A DNA stretch of 64,000 nt from Methylomarinovum caldicuralii (GCF_033126985.1 NZ_AP024714.1:62001-126000); one strand, 5' to 3'. Positions 28,215-47,387 are shown, counted from the first letter of the stretch. Program-made: numbers and translations. The notes: a model not told the origin generated them from the sequence alone.

Positions 28215-29039
28215 TTACTTCGCCTTGCGCCGCCGCACAATCATCTTGTCGGTACGCTTGTTGCGGCGGGTCTTGTAACCTTTGGTCGGCTGTCCCCAGG
28301 GCGAAGTCGGGTGCTTGCCCTTGTTGCGGCCTTCACCCCCGCCGTGCGGATGGTCGACCGGGTTCATGGCCACCCCGCGCACCGTGGGCCGGCGGCCACG
28401 CCAACGGCTGGCCCCTGCCTTCCCCAGGGAAATCAGATTATGCTCGGAATTGCCCACCTCACCGATGGTGGCCTTGCAGTCGATGTGAACCTTGCGCATC
28501 TCGCCGGAGCGCAGCCGCAGGGTGGCGTAGATGCCCTCTTTGGCGAGCAGCTGTGCCGACGCCCCGGCGCTGCGGGCCAGCTGGGCGCCCTTGCCGGGCT
28601 TGAGCTCGATGCAGTGCACCTGGGTACCCACCGGCATGTTGCGCAGGGGCATGCAGTTGCCCACCTTCACTGGTACTTCGCGGTCGGACAGGATTTCCTG
28701 CCCCACCTGAAGCCCCTTGGGCGCGATGATGTAACGGCGCTCGCCGTCCCGATACAGGATCAGAGCGATGTGGGCGCTGCGGTTGGGATCGTATTCGATC
28801 CGCTCCACCCTGCCGGGGATGCCGGTTTTGTCGCGCTTGAAATCGATGATCCGATAACGCCGCTTGTGGCCACCACCGCGATGGCGGGTGGAAATCCGGC
28901 CGGCGTTGTTGCGCCCGCCGCTCTTGGTCAGTTTCTCCACCAGAGGTTCGTAGGGCTCTCCCTTCCACAACCCCTCGGTCTTGACGTACACCACGAAACG
29001 GCGCCCGGGAGAAGTCGGCTTACATTTGACAATTGCCAT
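28215..29039 (-). CDS. rplB: 50S ribosomal protein L2
   Basis: A 274-residue L2, one of the most conserved ribosomal proteins. [19 protein letters not shown] begins it. The C-terminal [21 protein letters not shown] contains the conserved histidine region near the peptidyl-transferase centre. It lies 38 nt after rplW. Confidence 0.98.
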   Translation of the reverse strand: MAIVKCKPTSPGRRFVVYVKTEGLWKGEPYEPLVEKLTKSGGRNNAGRISTRHRGGGHKRRYRIIDFKRDKTGIPGRVERIEYDPNRSAHIALILYRDGERRYIIAPKGLQVGQEILSDREVPVKVGNCMPLRNMPVGTQVHCIELKPGKGAQLARSAGASAQLLAKEGIYATLRLRSGEMRKVHIDCKATIGEVGNSEHNLISLGKAGASRWRGRRPTVRGVAMNPVDHPHGGGEGRNKGKHPTSPWGQPTKGYKTRRNKRTDKMIVRRRKAK

Positions 29040-29077
29040 GATCGGTCTCTCGCCTCGTTACCTTGGAATCCGCCGCA

Positions 29078-29371
29078 TCAGGCTGCGGACAGATCGATTT
29101 CATGTCCCGGCTTCAGGCGCACATAGGCCTTCTTCCAGTCGGGACGCTTACCCATGATGCGGCCGAAGCGCTTGGTCTTGCCTTTCATGTTGAGCAGACG
29201 CACTTCATCGACTTCGACATCGAACAGCTGTTCCACCGCCTTCTTCACCTGAAACTTGGTAGCATCCCTGCGAACCTTGAACACAAAGCAGTTTTCGCTG
29301 TCCGCCAGGCGGGTGCTCTTTTCCGAGATGACCGGCGCCACCAGCACCTTCATCAGTTCTAGCTGACTCAT
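29078..29371 (-). CDS. rplW: 50S ribosomal protein L23
   Basis: A 97-residue L23: [19 protein letters not shown] at the start. It sits at the tunnel exit and docks trigger factor and SRP. Its ATG overlaps the rplD stop by 4 nt (ATGA). Confidence 0.97.
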   Translation of the reverse strand: MSQLELMKVLVAPVISEKSTRLADSENCFVFKVRRDATKFQVKKAVEQLFDVEVDEVRLLNMKGKTKRFGRIMGKRPDWKKAYVRLKPGHEIDLSAA

Positions 29372-29991
29372 GCCAAACGCTCCTCTAGAATCTTGGCCGC
29401 CGCCGCGGTCATCACCACCTTGTCCGCCGCAACCAGGGAAACCGGATCGACGCGGGCGGCTTCGCTGACCTGCACGTTGGGCACGTTGCGCACCGCCCGC
29501 TCCAGTACCGGATTCTCCGCCTCGACCAGGATCAACACCCGGCGGCCCAATTCATATTCCCGTAACTTTCCGGCAATAACCTTGGTCTTAGGCTCGCTGG
29601 GGATCAGGTCGGCGCTGACGCCCAGCCGCTGCTGGCGCAGCAGCTCGGACAGAATGGCCCGCATGCCGGCCCGGTACATTTTTTTGTTCAGTTTCTGGTG
29701 AAACGTGCGCGGGGAAGCTGCGAAGGTCACACCACCGCCACGCCAGATCGGGCTGCGGATGCTGCCGGCCCGGGCCCGGCCGGTGCCTTTCTGGCGCCAG
29801 GGTTTCTTGCCGCCGCCGCTGACAGCAGAGCGGTTCTTCTGGGCCTTGGTACCGGCACGACCGTTGGTCAGGTAGGTCGTCACCAGCTGGTGAACCAGCG
29901 GCTCGTTGAACTCCCGGGCGAACACGGCCTCGGAAACGCTGACCGGCTGCGCCGAGTCCTTTGCGTGAATAACTGGAATTTCTACACTCAT
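29368..29991 (-). CDS. rplD: 50S ribosomal protein L4
   Basis: A 207-residue L4: [25 protein letters not shown]-type tunnel loop (within residues 50-75) is present. In E. coli L4 represses its own operon by binding the S10 leader; no such leader exists here, because rpsJ follows tufA after 7 nt. It lies 6 nt after rplC. Confidence 0.97.
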   Translation of the reverse strand: MSVEIPVIHAKDSAQPVSVSEAVFAREFNEPLVHQLVTTYLTNGRAGTKAQKNRSAVSGGGKKPWRQKGTGRARAGSIRSPIWRGGGVTFAASPRTFHQKLNKKMYRAGMRAILSELLRQQRLGVSADLIPSEPKTKVIAGKLREYELGRRVLILVEAENPVLERAVRNVPNVQVSEAARVDPVSLVAADKVVMTAAAAKILEERLA

Positions 29992-29997
29992 GGCTGG

Positions 29998-30645
29998 TTA
30001 TCCCTTCTTCGCTTTGACCGCCGGCCGCACGAGCACATCGGCCCCCTTGTGACCCGGCACGGCGCCTTTGACCAACAGCAGGTTGCGATCCTTATCGACA
30101 GCCACGACCTTCAGATTCTGCACCGTACGGCGGACGTTGCCCAGATGCCCGGCCATGCGCTTGCCCTTGAACACCCGTCCCGGCGTCTGACACTGGCCGA
30201 TGGAGCCGGGAACCCGGTGGGACAGGGAGTTGCCGTGACTGGCATCCTGACTGTTGAAATTGTGGCGCTTGATCGTGCCGGCAAAACCCTTACCGATCGT
30301 GGTACCCGTGACATCGATGAGCTGACCTTCGCTGAAGATCTCAACGCCGATGGTGGCGCCAACCTCCAGATCCTCACCCTCGCCCGCCTCGAGACGGAAT
30401 TCCCACAGGCCGCGCCCCGGCTCGACGCCGTTCTTGGCGAAATGCCCGGCTTCCGGCTTGGTCAACCGCGACGGTTTCTTGCTGCCCGCGGTCACCTGGA
30501 CCGCGCGATAGCCATCCTTTTCCTCGGTGCGCAGCTGGGTGACGCGGTTGACGTCAACCTCGATCACGGTGACCGGTACGGATTGACCATCCTCGGTGAA
30601 GATCCGGGTCATGCCCCGTTTACGCCCGACTACTCCAATCGTCAT
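29998..30645 (-). CDS. rplC: 50S ribosomal protein L3
   Basis: A 215-residue L3: [16 protein letters not shown] at the start, and the [21 protein letters not shown] segment containing the glutamine that PrmB methylates in E. coli. The ATG at 30645 is chosen over one 15 nt upstream, since it fits the family N-terminus and has GAGGA 8 nt before it. It lies 11 nt after rpsJ. Confidence 0.97.
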   Translation of the reverse strand: MTIGVVGRKRGMTRIFTEDGQSVPVTVIEVDVNRVTQLRTEEKDGYRAVQVTAGSKKPSRLTKPEAGHFAKNGVEPGRGLWEFRLEAGEGEDLEVGATIGVEIFSEGQLIDVTGTTIGKGFAGTIKRHNFNSQDASHGNSLSHRVPGSIGQCQTPGRVFKGKRMAGHLGNVRRTVQNLKVVAVDKDRNLLLVKGAVPGHKGADVLVRPAVKAKKG

Positions 30646-30656
30646 GGCACCCATCC

Positions 30657-30971
30657 TCAATTCAGCTTGATTTGCACATCGACACCCGCCGCCAGATCGA
30701 GCTTCATCAGCGCGTCTACGGTCTTGTCGGTGGGCTCGACGATGTCGATCAGACGCTTGTGGGTCCGGATCTCGTACTGGTCACGCGCGTCCTTGTTGAC
30801 GTGCGGCGAGATCAGGACCGTATAGCGCTCCTTTCGGGTCGGCAGCGGGATGGGACCCAGCACCTGGGCCCCGGTCCGCTTCGCGGTTTCGACGATTTCC
30901 TGGGTGGATTGCTCGACCAGACGATGGTCGAAACCTTTCAACCGAATACGAATACGTTGGCGTTTATCCAT
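30657..30971 (-). CDS. rpsJ: 30S ribosomal protein S10
   Basis: A 104-residue S10 (NusE): [33 protein letters not shown] and the C-terminal [14 protein letters not shown]. Besides ribosome assembly it binds NusB in antitermination. The start is fixed by homology. A longer reading frame would run into tufA, which ends 7 nt upstream. Confidence 0.98.
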   Translation of the reverse strand: MDKRQRIRIRLKGFDHRLVEQSTQEIVETAKRTGAQVLGPIPLPTRKERYTVLISPHVNKDARDQYEIRTHKRLIDIVEPTDKTVDALMKLDLAAGVDVQIKLN

Positions 30972-30978
30972 GGATAGG

Positions 30979-32172
<1,194 letters not shown>

Positions 32173-32220
32173 TGCTCTACCTCTCTTAACTCAAAGATCC
32201 AACGATTTGCAAAAACTGTC

Positions 32221-34317
<2,097 letters not shown>

Positions 34318-34347
34318 TGCTGCTAAACCTTAAAAACTTGAAACAAA

Positions 34348-34821
<474 letters not shown>

Positions 34822-34835
34822 CTACTCGAAATGGA

Positions 34836-35210
34836 TTAACTTTTGGGTTTCTTGGCGCCGTATTTGGAACGCCCCTGACGCCGGCCGTCGACACCGGCGC
34901 AGTCCAGGGCGCCGCGAATGACGTGGTAACGCACACCCGGCAGGTCCTTGACACGACCGCCGCGGATCAGCACCACGGAGTGCTCCTGCAGGTTGTGCCC
35001 CTCGCCCCCGATGTAACTGGTCACTTCAGCACCGTTCGTGAGCCGCACACGCGCCACCTTGCGCAGGGCGGAGTTCGGCTTTTTTGGCGTGGTGGTATAG
35101 ACTCGGGTACAGACGCCGCGCTTCTGGGGACAGGCGTCCAGCGCAGGAACGTTACTCTTTTCCTTCTTGCGGACCCGAGGTTTTCTAACCAACTGGTTGA
35201 TTGTGGCCAT
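34836..35210 (-). CDS. rpsL: 30S ribosomal protein S12
   Basis: A 124-residue S12: [12 protein letters not shown], the [16 protein letters not shown] decoding loop with the lysine linked to streptomycin sensitivity unchanged, and the GVKDRRQ-equivalent region reading [16 protein letters not shown]. It is the first gene of the str-S10-spc-alpha transcription unit. Confidence 0.97.
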   Translation of the reverse strand: MATINQLVRKPRVRKKEKSNVPALDACPQKRGVCTRVYTTTPKKPNSALRKVARVRLTNGAEVTSYIGGEGHNLQEHSVVLIRGGRVKDLPGVRYHVIRGALDCAGVDGRRQGRSKYGAKKPKS

Positions 35211-35360
35211 ACCTGTTAAAACTCCCTACAACCTTCGAACGGCACTGAAACGGATAAATTCTTCAAGCGTAAAAAGCGCTTAACCCCCTTCCTGCTTTCC
35301 TTCTCGTCAGATCAAGCGCTTAGGGGTGTAAGCGGCTTCCAGCTGAAAGCCGGGTATTCT
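35211..35360 (-). promoter_or_regulatory. rpoC-rpsL intergenic region, leader of the str operon
   Basis: About 150 nt between the rpoC terminator and rpsL, the only non-coding gap of this size between rpoC and rplQ. It must hold the promoter of the 17.6-kb ribosomal-protein operon. I see AT-richer blocks (around 35255-35285) but no hexamer pair I would defend. Confidence 0.4.
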
Positions 35361-35395
35361 AGAAAGAAAAGCGCCCGCTGTCAACAGCGGGCGCT
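35361..35395 (-). terminator. Rho-independent terminator after rpoC
   Basis: Perfect 11-bp stem (35370-35380 with 35385-35395) with a 4-nt loop. On the minus strand it is followed by TTTTCTTTCT. It ends the tRNA-tufB-secE-nusG-rplKAJL-rpoBC unit. Confidence 0.9.
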
Positions 35396-35423
35396 GGAAT
35401 CACACCGGGACCCCGATGGGGGA

Positions 35424-39629
<4,206 letters not shown>

Positions 39630-39678
39630 AGCTTCAGCTCCCGCTAGATTGGTGAACTCGGAACTCGATCACGGACCG

Positions 39679-42600
39679 TCAGTCCTGCTCCAGTTCGATA
39701 TTGATGGCCAGGGCACGGATCTCCTTGATCAGCACCTTGAAGGACTCCGGCATACCGGCTTCCATGCGGTAGTCGCCATCGACGATGTTCTTGTACATCT
39801 TGGTGCGACCGGTGACGTCGTCCGACTTGACCGTGAGCATCTCCTGCAGGGTGTAGGCCGCCCCGTAGGCTTCCAGGGCCCAGACCTCCATCTCCCCGAA
39901 CCGCTGACCGCCGAACTGGGCCTTGCCCCCCAACGGCTGCTGGGTCACCAGGCTGTAAGGCCCGGTGGAACGGGCGTGCATCTTGTCGTCCACCAGGTGG
40001 TTCAGCTTGAGCATGTACATGTAGCCCACGGTGACGTCGCGGTCGAAGGCATCGCCGGTACGGCCGTCGAACAGCCGGGTCTGGCCGCTGTCGGGAAGAT
40101 CGGCCAGGCGCAGCATGGACTTGATCTCCTCTTCGGTAGCGCCGTCGAACACCGGCGTCGCCATCGGCACCCCCTCCTTGAGGTTGTGGGCCAGTTCCAC
40201 GATCTCTTCGTCGCTGAGGCTGTCGAGATCCTCCCTGCGGCCGGTCCGGTTGTAGACCTGCTCCAGGAATTCGCGCAGTTCATGCACCTTGGCCTTGGCC
40301 TCGAGCATGCGGCCGATCTTCAGCCCCAGACCGCGGGCGGCCCAGCCCAGGTGGGTTTCGAGCACCTGCCCCACGTTCATGCGCGAGGGCACCCCCAAGG
40401 GATTGAGGACAATGTCCACCGGGGTGCCGTCCTCCAGGTAGGGCATGTCCTCCACCGGCACGATCTGGGAGATCACCCCCTTGTTGCCGTGGCGGCCGGC
40501 CATCTTGTCGCCGGGCTGGATGCGGCGCTTGACCGCGAGATAGACCTTGACCATCTTCAACACCCCGGGCGGCAGATCGTCGCCCATGGTGATCTTGGCC
40601 TTCTTCTCCTCGAAACGCTGGTCCATCTCCTTGCGCAGTTTCTCCAGCTGCTCGGCCACCGCCTCGAGCTGGACATTGATGTCTTCATCCTGAAGGCGGA
40701 TCCGCAGCCATTCCTCCGGCTTGAGGCCATCGAGATAGTCCTGGGTAATCTCGGTTCCCGGCGCCAGCCCCTTCGGCCCCTGCTCGGCCACCTTGCCCAG
40801 CAGCATCTGGCGCACCCGCTCGAAGGTGTCCTGCTCGACGATCTTGAGCTGGTCGTCGAGGTCCTTGCGTACCTTCTCCAGCTGCGCCTGCTCGATGGCC
40901 TTGGCGCGGGCATCCTTTTCCACCCCGTCGCGGGTGAACACCTGGACGTCGATCACCGTCCCCGCCATCCCGGAAGGCACCCGTAGGGAGGTGTCCTTCA
41001 CGTCGGAGGCCTTCTCACCGAAGATGGCCCGCAGCAGCTTCTCCTCCGGCGTCAGCTGGGTTTCCCCTTTCGGGGTCACCTTGCCCACCAGAATGTCGCC
41101 TTCCTTGACCTCGGCACCGATATAGACGATGCCGGACTCGTCCAACTTGGCCAGGGCCGCCTCGCTGACATTGGGGATGTCGGCGGTGATCTCCTCCGGT
41201 CCCAGCTTGGTGTCGCGGGCGACGCAGGTCTTCTCCTCGATGTGAATGGTGGTGTAACGGTCCTCCTCCACCACCCGCTCGGAGATCAGGATCGAATCCT
41301 CGAAGTTGTAACCGTGCCAGGGCATGAAGGCCACCAGCAGGTTCTGCCCCAGGGCCAGTTCCCCCATGTCGGTGGAGGCACCGTCGGCGAGGATGTCGCC
41401 CCGGGCGATGCGGTCACCCGGCGTCACCAGCGGCTTCTGGTTGATGCAGGTGTTCTGGTTGGAGCGGGTGTACTTGGTCAGATTGTAGATATCGACCCCC
41501 GGTTCGCCTGGCTCGGTTTCGTCGTCGTTGACCCGCACCACGATGCGGGCCGCATCCACCGACACCACCTCGCCCCCGCGGCGTGCCACCACCGTGGCAC
41601 CGGAATCGCGGGCGACGATGCGTTCCATCCCGGTCCCCACCAGGGGCTTCTGGGAACGCAGCATCGGCACCGCCTGACGCTGCATGTTGGAGCCCATGAG
41701 GGCACGGTTGGCGTCGTCATGCTCCAGGAACGGAATCAGGGAGGCCGCCACCGAGACGATCTGCTTGGGGGAGACGTCCATGTACTGGATCATCTCCGGC
41801 GAGGCCAGGGTGAATTCGTTCTTGTGCCGGCAGGACACCATCTCGTCCACGAGGCGTCCTTCCTCATCCACCGTGGCGCCGGCCTGGGCGATCATGTACT
41901 CGCTTTCCTCGATGGCCGAAAGATAATGGATCTCGTCGGTCACCCTGCCGTCCACCACCTTGCGGTAGGGGGTCTCCAGGAAGCCGTACTCGTTGGCCCG
42001 GGCGTAGACCGCCAGGGAGTTGATCAGGCCGATGTTGGGGCCTTCCGGGGTTTCGATCGGACACAGGCGGCCGTAGTGGGTCGGATGCACGTCGCGGACC
42101 TCGAAACCGGCACGCTCACGCGACAGCCCTCCCGGCCCCAGGGCCGAGACCCGGCGCTTGTGGGTCACTTCCGACAGCGGGTTGTTCTGGTCCATGAACT
42201 GGGACAGCTGGCTGGAGCCGAAGAATTCCTTGATTGCCGCCACCACCGGCTTGGTATTGATCACCTCCTGGGGCGTGAAATCCTCGCTGGCGGCCAGGGT
42301 CAGGCGTTCCTTCACCGCCCGCTCGACCCGCACCAAGCCGATGCGGAACTGGTTTTCCACCATCTCACCGACGCTGCGCACCCGGCGGTTGCCCAGATGG
42401 TCGATGTCGTCCACCTGGCCTTTGCCGTTGCGGATGTTGATGAGTTCCTTGAGAACATCGATGATGTCCTCCTGGGTCAGGACCCGGGGACCTTCGGTTT
42501 CCTTGCGTCCCAGGCGCAGATTGAGCTTCATCCGCCCCACTTCGGAGAGGTCGTAGCGCTCCGGGGAGAAGAACAGGTTCTCGAACAGCGTTTCAGCCGC

Positions 42601-43758
42601 TTCCTGGGTGGGCGGCTCGCCCGGACGCATCATGCGGTAGATCTCGACCAGCGCCTCCAGCCGGGTGGTGGTGTGATCGATCTTCAGGGTGTTGGAAATG
42701 TACGGCCCGCGGTCGAGCTCGTTGACGTAGAGGGTCTCGATCCTGTCGATTCCCTTTTCGATCAGGGTTTCCAGCAACTCCGGCGTGATCTCGGTGTTGA
42801 CCGCGGCGATCAGCTCCCCGGTTTCCCGGTCAACGAGGTTATGGGCCAGGATCTTGCCGTAAAGGTATTCCGGCGGCACCACCAACTGTGTGAGTCCGGC
42901 CTTCTTCATCTGGCGGATGTGCTTGGGGGTGATGCGCCGCCCCTCCTCGACGAGTACGGTGCCGTCGTCGAGCTTGATGTCGAAAGGCGCGATCTCCCCG
43001 CGCAGGCGCTCGGGAATCAGGTCGAGAACGATCCGGTCCTTGCTCAGGTGGAACGTGTCGGTCTCGAAGAACATGCGGATCATCTGCTCGTTGTCGAAAC
43101 CGAGCGCCCGCAGCAGTACCGTCGCCGGCAGCTTGCGGCGGCGGTCGATACGCACGTAGACGATGTCCTTGTGGTCGAATTCGAAATCGAGCCAGGAACC
43201 GCGATAGGGAATCACCCGGGCGTTGAACAACAGCTTGCCGGAGGAATGGTTCTTGCCCCGGTCGTGGTCGAAGAACACCCCCGGCGAACGGTGCAACTGG
43301 GACACCACCACCCGTTCGGTGCCGTTGATGACAAAGGTGCCGTTCTCGGTCATCAGCGGCAGTTCGCCCATGTAGACTTCCTGCTCCTTGATGTCCCTGA
43401 CAACCTTGCTGCTTGCCGGTGAATTCTTGTCGTACAGCACCAGGCGCACCTTGACCCGCAGCGGCGCCGCATAGGTCGCCCCGCGCAGCTGACATTCCTT
43501 GACGTCGAAAGTGGGCTCGCCCAGGCGGTAACTCACGTATTCGAGCGCGGCGTAGCCGTTGTGGCTCTCGATCGGAAACACCGACTTGAAGGCCGCGTGC
43601 AGCCCCTTGTCGGCACGCTGATCAGGACGCTTGTCCGCCTGGAGGAACTGCCGGTATGATTCAATCTGGGTTTGGAGCAGATAGGGAACGTCGAGAACTT
43701 CGGGACGTTTGGCAAAGCTCTTGCGAAGTCGCTTTTTCTCGGTGAACGAATAGGCCAT
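39679..43758 (-). CDS. rpoB: RNA polymerase beta subunit
   Basis: A 1359-residue beta subunit. The rifampicin-pocket region ([22 protein letters not shown]) has the sensitive-type residues. The conserved active-site segments (e.g. [15 protein letters not shown]) are present. It is transcribed from rplL across an attenuator-like hairpin and followed by rpo[20 protein letters not shown] is the usual proteobacterial start. Confidence 0.98.
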   Translation of the reverse strand: MAYSFTEKKRLRKSFAKRPEVLDVPYLLQTQIESYRQFLQADKRPDQRADKGLHAAFKSVFPIESHNGYAALEYVSYRLGEPTFDVKECQLRGATYAAPLRVKVRLVLYDKNSPASSKVVRDIKEQEVYMGELPLMTENGTFVINGTERVVVSQLHRSPGVFFDHDRGKNHSSGKLLFNARVIPYRGSWLDFEFDHKDIVYVRIDRRRKLPATVLLRALGFDNEQMIRMFFETDTFHLSKDRIVLDLIPERLRGEIAPFDIKLDDGTVLVEEGRRITPKHIRQMKKAGLTQLVVPPEYLYGKILAHNLVDRETGELIAAVNTEITPELLETLIEKGIDRIETLYVNELDRGPYISNTLKIDHTTTRLEALVEIYRMMRPGEPPTQEAAETLFENLFFSPERYDLSEVGRMKLNLRLGRKETEGPRVLTQEDIIDVLKELINIRNGKGQVDDIDHLGNRRVRSVGEMVENQFRIGLVRVERAVKERLTLAASEDFTPQEVINTKPVVAAIKEFFGSSQLSQFMDQNNPLSEVTHKRRVSALGPGGLSRERAGFEVRDVHPTHYGRLCPIETPEGPNIGLINSLAVYARANEYGFLETPYRKVVDGRVTDEIHYLSAIEESEYMIAQAGATVDEEGRLVDEMVSCRHKNEFTLASPEMIQYMDVSPKQIVSVAASLIPFLEHDDANRALMGSNMQRQAVPMLRSQKPLVGTGMERIVARDSGATVVARRGGEVVSVDAARIVVRVNDDETEPGEPGVDIYNLTKYTRSNQNTCINQKPLVTPGDRIARGDILADGASTDMGELALGQNLLVAFMPWHGYNFEDSILISERVVEEDRYTTIHIEEKTCVARDTKLGPEEITADIPNVSEAALAKLDESGIVYIGAEVKEGDILVGKVTPKGETQLTPEEKLLRAIFGEKASDVKDTSLRVPSGMAGTVIDVQVFTRDGVEKDARAKAIEQAQLEKVRKDLDDQLKIVEQDTFERVRQMLLGKVAEQGPKGLAPGTEITQDYLDGLKPEEWLRIRLQDEDINVQLEAVAEQLEKLRKEMDQRFEEKKAKITMGDDLPPGVLKMVKVYLAVKRRIQPGDKMAGRHGNKGVISQIVPVEDMPYLEDGTPVDIVLNPLGVPSRMNVGQVLETHLGWAARGLGLKIGRMLEAKAKVHELREFLEQVYNRTGRREDLDSLSDEEIVELAHNLKEGVPMATPVFDGATEEEIKSMLRLADLPDSGQTRLFDGRTGDAFDRDVTVGYMYMLKLNHLVDDKMHARSTGPYSLVTQQPLGGKAQFGGQRFGEMEVWALEAYGAAYTLQEMLTVKSDDVTGRTKMYKNIVDGDYRMEAGMPESFKVLIKEIRALAINIELEQD

Positions 43759-43913
43759 AGCGGTTCCTTAAGATCCTGCGAAGAATTGGGTTGCCTGGGG
43801 GATGGTCAGTCCGCCGGTATGAAATACAGTGAGATCGTCTTTGACCACAAGCGCTCGCTCAACCTAACGAATGCTGCATGCTGCCTCCGTGTTGTTTCTG
43901 TCATTCAAGCGGG

Positions 43914-43941
43914 AAAAGGCCGGCAGTCGAAACTGCCAGCC
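43914..43941 (-). terminator. Attenuator-like terminator between rplL and rpoB
   Basis: On the minus strand a 10-bp stem (one G-U pair) with a TTCG tetraloop, followed by TTTT, midway in the 212-nt rplL-rpoB gap. In E. coli a partial terminator at the same place lowers rpoBC transcription relative to rplJL. The rest of the gap holds no gene that I can see. Confidence 0.8.
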
Positions 43942-43970
43942 ATCCCTAAAAGCAACGCGTGGAAATGCGC

Positions 43971-44351
43971 TTATTTGATTTCGACAGAAGCGCCCGCCTC
44001 TTCCAGTTGCTTCTTGATTTCTTCTGCCTCTTCCTTGCTGACGCCTTCCTTGACCGGCGCCGGGGCGCCTTCGACCAGCGCCTTGGCTTCCTTCAGGCCC
44101 AGGCCGGTGATGCCACGGACCGCCTTGATGACCGCCACCTTGTTGGAACCGAAGCCGGTCAGAACGACATCGAACTCGGTCTTTTCCTCGGCCGCACCGC
44201 CGGCTTCGCCACCGCCGGCAACGGCGACCGCCGCCACAGGGGCTGCCGCGGAAACACCGAACTTCTCTTCCATGGCCTCGATCAGATCCACCACTTCCAT
44301 GACGGTCATGTTCGCGATCGCATCCAGGATTTCTTCTTTAGACAGAGCCAT
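43971..44351 (-). CDS. rplL: 50S ribosomal protein L7/L12
   Basis: A 126-residue L12: N-terminal dimerisation domain ([23 protein letters not shown]), an alanine/glycine hinge ([13 protein letters not shown]) and the C-terminal factor-recruiting domain ([23 protein letters not shown]). Multiple copies sit on L10 as the stalk. It lies 53 nt after rplJ. Confidence 0.97.
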   Translation of the reverse strand: MALSKEEILDAIANMTVMEVVDLIEAMEEKFGVSAAAPVAAVAVAGGGEAGGAAEEKTEFDVVLTGFGSNKVAVIKAVRGITGLGLKEAKALVEGAPAPVKEGVSKEEAEEIKKQLEEAGASVEIK

Positions 44352-44404
44352 TGTTTTTACACTCCAAAATTTGCAACAGTTTTAATGACAACCCAATGCC
44401 CGGA

Positions 44405-44932
44405 TCACGCCGCCTGCTTTTGATCGCGCACGGCAGCGAGGGTCCGTACCAGTTTCGCGTGGGGCTCGGCCAGCGTTCTCACCAGTTTCTCCACCGGCGC
44501 CTTCATCACGCCCATCAGCATGCTGATGGCCTGTTCCTTGGTGGGCAGGCTGGCCAGACGTTCCAGTTCCTCCGGACCGTAAACCTTGCCGCCCACGGCG
44601 ACCAGTTTGGGCTGCAGGTGCTCGTGTTCTTTCAGGAATTCCTTGATGACACGGGCAGCCGAACCCGGTTCTTCCAGTGAAAACGCATACAGCAGGGGAC
44701 CGACCAGCTTGTCGTTCATGCAGGCGTAGTCGGTACCCTCCAGCGCACGACGCGCCAGCGTGTTTTTCACCACGCGAAGGTACACCTGGGACTCCCGGGC
44801 CTTCTTCCGCAGCTCGGTCATTTCCGGCACCGTCAGACCCCGGTATTCCGCGGCGATGGCGGAATGGGCCTTGGCGGCGACTTCGGAGACCTCGGCCACG
44901 ATGGCCTTTTTCTGTTCCAGTCTCAGTGCCAC
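44405..44932 (-). CDS. rplJ: 50S ribosomal protein L10
   Basis: A 175-residue L10, base of the L12 stalk: EQKKAIVAEVSEVAAKA and the AEYRGLTVPEMTELRKKARE region. The start is a GTG at 44932 with a GGAGG 7-8 nt upstream. Its mRNA leader carries the L10-binding motif (see 44940-45075), so the L10-L12 complex should repress its own translation. Confidence 0.96.
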   Translation of the reverse strand: MALRLEQKKAIVAEVSEVAAKAHSAIAAEYRGLTVPEMTELRKKARESQVYLRVVKNTLARRALEGTDYACMNDKLVGPLLYAFSLEEPGSAARVIKEFLKEHEHLQPKLVAVGGKVYGPEELERLASLPTKEQAISMLMGVMKAPVEKLVRTLAEPHAKLVRTLAAVRDQKQAA

Positions 44933-44939
44933 GTGATAC

Positions 44940-45075
44940 CTCCGTTTGCCTCCCCCGGCAGTACCGGGGGATCACTCACGCACCCATAAAGGGCGCTCCC
45001 GTTACGGCTCCCCGTCCTTCTGGTCCGGTTCACCGTCTGCGCAGGCGATTAAGCGCTCACGCGCTCCTGCGGTCT
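44940..45075 (-). promoter_or_regulatory. L10 leader: autoregulatory mRNA element
   Basis: The 184-nt rplA-rplJ gap contains, on the minus strand at about 45030-45046, the CTGCGCAGACGGTGA core typical of the beta/gammaproteobacterial L10 leader. Pairing segments flank it, and a strong hairpin (CCCCCGG/CCGGGGG, 44951-44971) lies just before the rplJ Shine-Dalgarno. In E. coli the L10(L12)4 complex binds this element and shuts off rplJL translation. Boundaries are approximate. Confidence 0.75.
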
Positions 45076-45116
45076 TTGACGATCACCGGTCATCCGGCAA
45101 TCCAAAGTCGTCAGAA

Positions 45117-45812
45117 TCAGATATCCAGGGTGGACTGATCGATGGTCAAGCCTGGCCCCATGGTGGTTGAAAGGGAGACTTTCTTCAGATAGGTTCCCTT
45201 GCTGCTGGCCGGCTTGGCCTTCTTCAGGTCGGCAAGCAGGGCCTCGAGATTCTCCTTCAGGGCATTGACGTCGAAATCCACCTTGCCGATGGTGCAGTGG
45301 ATGATACCCGCCTTGTCGGTGCGGTAACGCACCTGGCCGGCCTTGGCATTCTTCACTGCGGTGGCGACATCCGGCGTCACCGTGCCCACCTTGGGATTCG
45401 GCATCAGGCCGCGCGGCCCCAGAATTGGCCCCAGCTGACCGACGATGCGCATCGCGTCGGGACTGGCGATCACCACGTCGAAATCCAGATTGCCCTTCTT
45501 GACCTCTTCGGCCAGGTCTTCCATGCCGACGACATCGGCGCCGGCCTCCTTGGCCGCCTCGGCATTGGCCCCCTGGGCGAAAACCGCCACCCGCACGCTC
45601 TTGCCGGTTCCGTGAGGCAGCACCGTGGAACCCCGGACCACCTGGTCGGACTTGCGCGGATCGACCCCGAGGTTGACCGCCACATCCACGGACTCGGTGA
45701 ACTTGACCGAGGACAGCTCCTTCAGCAGGTTAATAGCTTCCTCGACGGGATAGACCTGGGCGGGATCCACTTTCTCGCGGATCATCTTCATGCGTTTGGA
45801 CAGCTTGGCCAT
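45117..45812 (-). CDS. rplA: 50S ribosomal protein L1
   Basis: A 231-residue L1, the mobile E-site stalk protein: [35 protein letters not shown] and [15 protein letters not shown] are signatures. In E. coli L1 represses rplKA translation. It lies only 1 nt after rplK. Confidence 0.97.
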   Translation of the reverse strand: MAKLSKRMKMIREKVDPAQVYPVEEAINLLKELSSVKFTESVDVAVNLGVDPRKSDQVVRGSTVLPHGTGKSVRVAVFAQGANAEAAKEAGADVVGMEDLAEEVKKGNLDFDVVIASPDAMRIVGQLGPILGPRGLMPNPKVGTVTPDVATAVKNAKAGQVRYRTDKAGIIHCTIGKVDFDVNALKENLEALLADLKKAKPASSKGTYLKKVSLSTTMGPGLTIDQSTLDI

Positions 45813-45813
45813 G

Positions 45814-46245
45814 TCACACCCCCTCCACGTCGATGCCCATGCTGCGGGCGGTCCCGGCGATGGTCCGGACCGCGGCGTCCATGTCGGCGGCCGTCAGATC
45901 CGGTTCCTTGATCTTGGCGATCTCTTCCAGCTGCTCGCGGGTTACAGTGCCGATCTTCTCCAGATTGGGCACCGAGCTTCCCTTTTCCGCGCCCACGGCT
46001 TTCTTCAGCAGATATGAGGCCGGCGGGGTCTTGATGATGAAGGTGAAGCTGCGGTCGTTGTAGACCGTGATGATCACCGGCAGGGGCAACCCCTTCTCCA
46101 TGCCCTGGGTCTGGGCGTTGAACGCCTTGCAGAACTCCATGATGTTGACGCCGTGCTGGCCCAGCGCCGGGCCTACCGGCGGGCTGGGATTGGCTTCCCC
46201 GGCCTTGACCTGCAGCTTGATGTAAGCCTCTACTTTCTTTGCCAT
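45814..46245 (-). CDS. rplK: 50S ribosomal protein L11
   Basis: A 143-residue L11, part of the GTPase centre. [35 protein letters not shown]-type N-terminus (residues 8-42) with the conserved prolines, and TVREQ-type linker reading [17 protein letters not shown]. It is needed for the RelA-dependent stringent response. It lies 53 nt after nusG. Confidence 0.97.
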   Translation of the reverse strand: MAKKVEAYIKLQVKAGEANPSPPVGPALGQHGVNIMEFCKAFNAQTQGMEKGLPLPVIITVYNDRSFTFIIKTPPASYLLKKAVGAEKGSSVPNLEKIGTVTREQLEEIAKIKEPDLTAADMDAAVRTIAGTARSMGIDVEGV

Positions 46246-46298
46246 GTTACGACTCTCCTAGGATGGGTACCAACGCCTTGCGGCTCCCCGGATGGCAG

Positions 46299-46832
46299 TC
46301 AGACCTTCTCGACCTGACTGAAATCGAACTCAACCGGCGTCTGCCGGCCGAAGATGACGACCGAAGCCTTGAGCTTGTTCTTTTCGTAGTCGACTTCCTC
46401 GACCACGCAGGTGAAATCCTTGAACGGCCCCTCGATGATGCGCACCACCTCGCCGGGCTCGAACAACACCTTGGGCCTGGGCTTGCTGAGACCCTCCTCC
46501 ACCCGGGCCAGGATCGCTTCGGCTTCCTCGTCGGAAATGGGCGCCGGCTTCTCCGGCGTGCCGCCGATGAATCCCAGCACGTTGGGGATGCTGCGCACCA
46601 GGTGCCAGGTCTTGTCGTTCATTTCCATCTGCACCAGCACGTAACCGGGGAAGAACTTGCGATCGGTCTTACGCCGCTGGCCCATGCGCATCTCGATCAC
46701 TTCCTCAGTCGGCACCAGAATCTTGCCGAAATACTTTTCCAGGCCCGCTTGTTTGATACGCTCTTCCAGGGAGCGCTTGACCTGATTCTCGTAGTTTGAA
46801 TAGGTATGTACGACGTACCAACGCATCGCCAC
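46299..46832 (-). CDS. nusG: Transcription elongation/antitermination factor NusG
   Basis: A 177-residue NusG. The NGN domain ([32 protein letters not shown]) binds the polymerase clamp, and the KOW domain ([24 protein letters not shown]) binds Rho or S10. It couples transcription to translation. The GTG start at 46832 (MAMRWY) has GGGGGT at good distance; an ATG two codons later is possible. It lies 4 nt after secE. Confidence 0.97.
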   Translation of the reverse strand: MAMRWYVVHTYSNYENQVKRSLEERIKQAGLEKYFGKILVPTEEVIEMRMGQRRKTDRKFFPGYVLVQMEMNDKTWHLVRSIPNVLGFIGGTPEKPAPISDEEAEAILARVEEGLSKPRPKVLFEPGEVVRIIEGPFKDFTCVVEEVDYEKNKLKASVVIFGRQTPVEFDFSQVEKV

Positions 46833-46836
46833 GGAC

Positions 46837-47223
46837 TTACCCCCCCTGACCGGTCAGCAGCTTCACCAGCCACAGGAACAGGGAATCGAAGAGCCACAGG
46901 ATCAGGCCCACGATCACCACCATCACCACCACCATCAGGGTGGTATGGATGGTTTCCTGGCGGGTCGGCCAGGTCACCTTGCGCAGCTCCGCGCGTGCTT
47001 CCTGAATGAAGCTCCACAGCATCTGCCCGGGTGCGGTAGCGAAGAACAGCCCCGCCGCCACCAGTACTATGCCGATCAGCGCCAGGGTGCGATAGAGGAC
47101 GGAATACTCCGGATACCAGTAAAAGCCCACCACGCCTGCCGTCAGCAGCAGGACGGACAGAATCACCTTGACGAGATCGAAAGGGGAAAGTGACAAATCT
47201 TGAGACTGGGCCTGTGTTGTCAT
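46837..47223 (-). CDS. secE: Protein translocase subunit SecE
   Basis: A 128-residue SecE with three membrane segments, as in E. coli, and the conserved cytoplasmic [17 protein letters not shown] followed by the last membrane helix. It clamps SecY (encoded at 20622-21980). The ATG at 47223 excludes a longer frame that would run into tRNA-Trp. The Shine-Dalgarno is weak. secE-nusG is the standard pair. Confidence 0.95.
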   Translation of the reverse strand: MTTQAQSQDLSLSPFDLVKVILSVLLLTAGVVGFYWYPEYSVLYRTLALIGIVLVAAGLFFATAPGQMLWSFIQEARAELRKVTWPTRQETIHTTLMVVVMVVIVGLILWLFDSLFLWLVKLLTGQGG

Positions 47224-47268
47224 GGAATCAACCGTGTGGTGGGAGGAGAACCGATACCCAATAAAAAA

Positions 47269-47344
47269 TGGCAGGCCAGGAGGGACTCGAACCCCCAACC
47301 TGCGGTTTTGGAGACCGCTGCTCTACCAATTGAGCTACTGACCT
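47269..47344 (-). tRNA. trpT: tRNA-Trp (CCA)
   Basis: A 76-nt cloverleaf including an encoded CCA. Acceptor AGGTCAG pairs with CTGGCCT (one U-G); the anticodon loop CTCCAAA reads UGG; the T-loop is GGTTCGAGT-like. Directly after the CCA there is a T6 run. It sits between tufB and secE as in E. coli-like rpoBC clusters. Confidence 0.97.
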
Positions 47345-47361
47345 GTATCGCCTCAACCTGT

Positions 47362-47387
47362 GGCGCCGCCTGGGAAGCGGCGGCGCC
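47362..47387 (-). repeat. Strong hairpin between tufB and tRNA-Trp
   Basis: A perfect 9-bp GC-only stem (GGCGCCGCC/GGCGGCGCC) with an 8-nt loop, 13 nt after the tufB stop and 17 nt before tRNA-Trp. It has no T-run, so I read it as a processing or mRNA 3'-end stabilising structure rather than a terminator. Confidence 0.6.

Noticed and set aside
35211-35360. A defined -35/-10 pair for the str operon
   Set aside because: Several AT-rich hexamers exist but none at acceptable spacing. I report the region only as a probable promoter region.
46246-46298. L1-binding site before rplK
   Set aside because: The 53-nt gap has GC-rich segments, but I could not identify the L1 target fold with any confidence by eye.
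47362-47387. Terminator after tufB
   Set aside because: The hairpin is strong but no T-run follows it on the minus strand, and tRNA-Trp and secE continue in the same direction.
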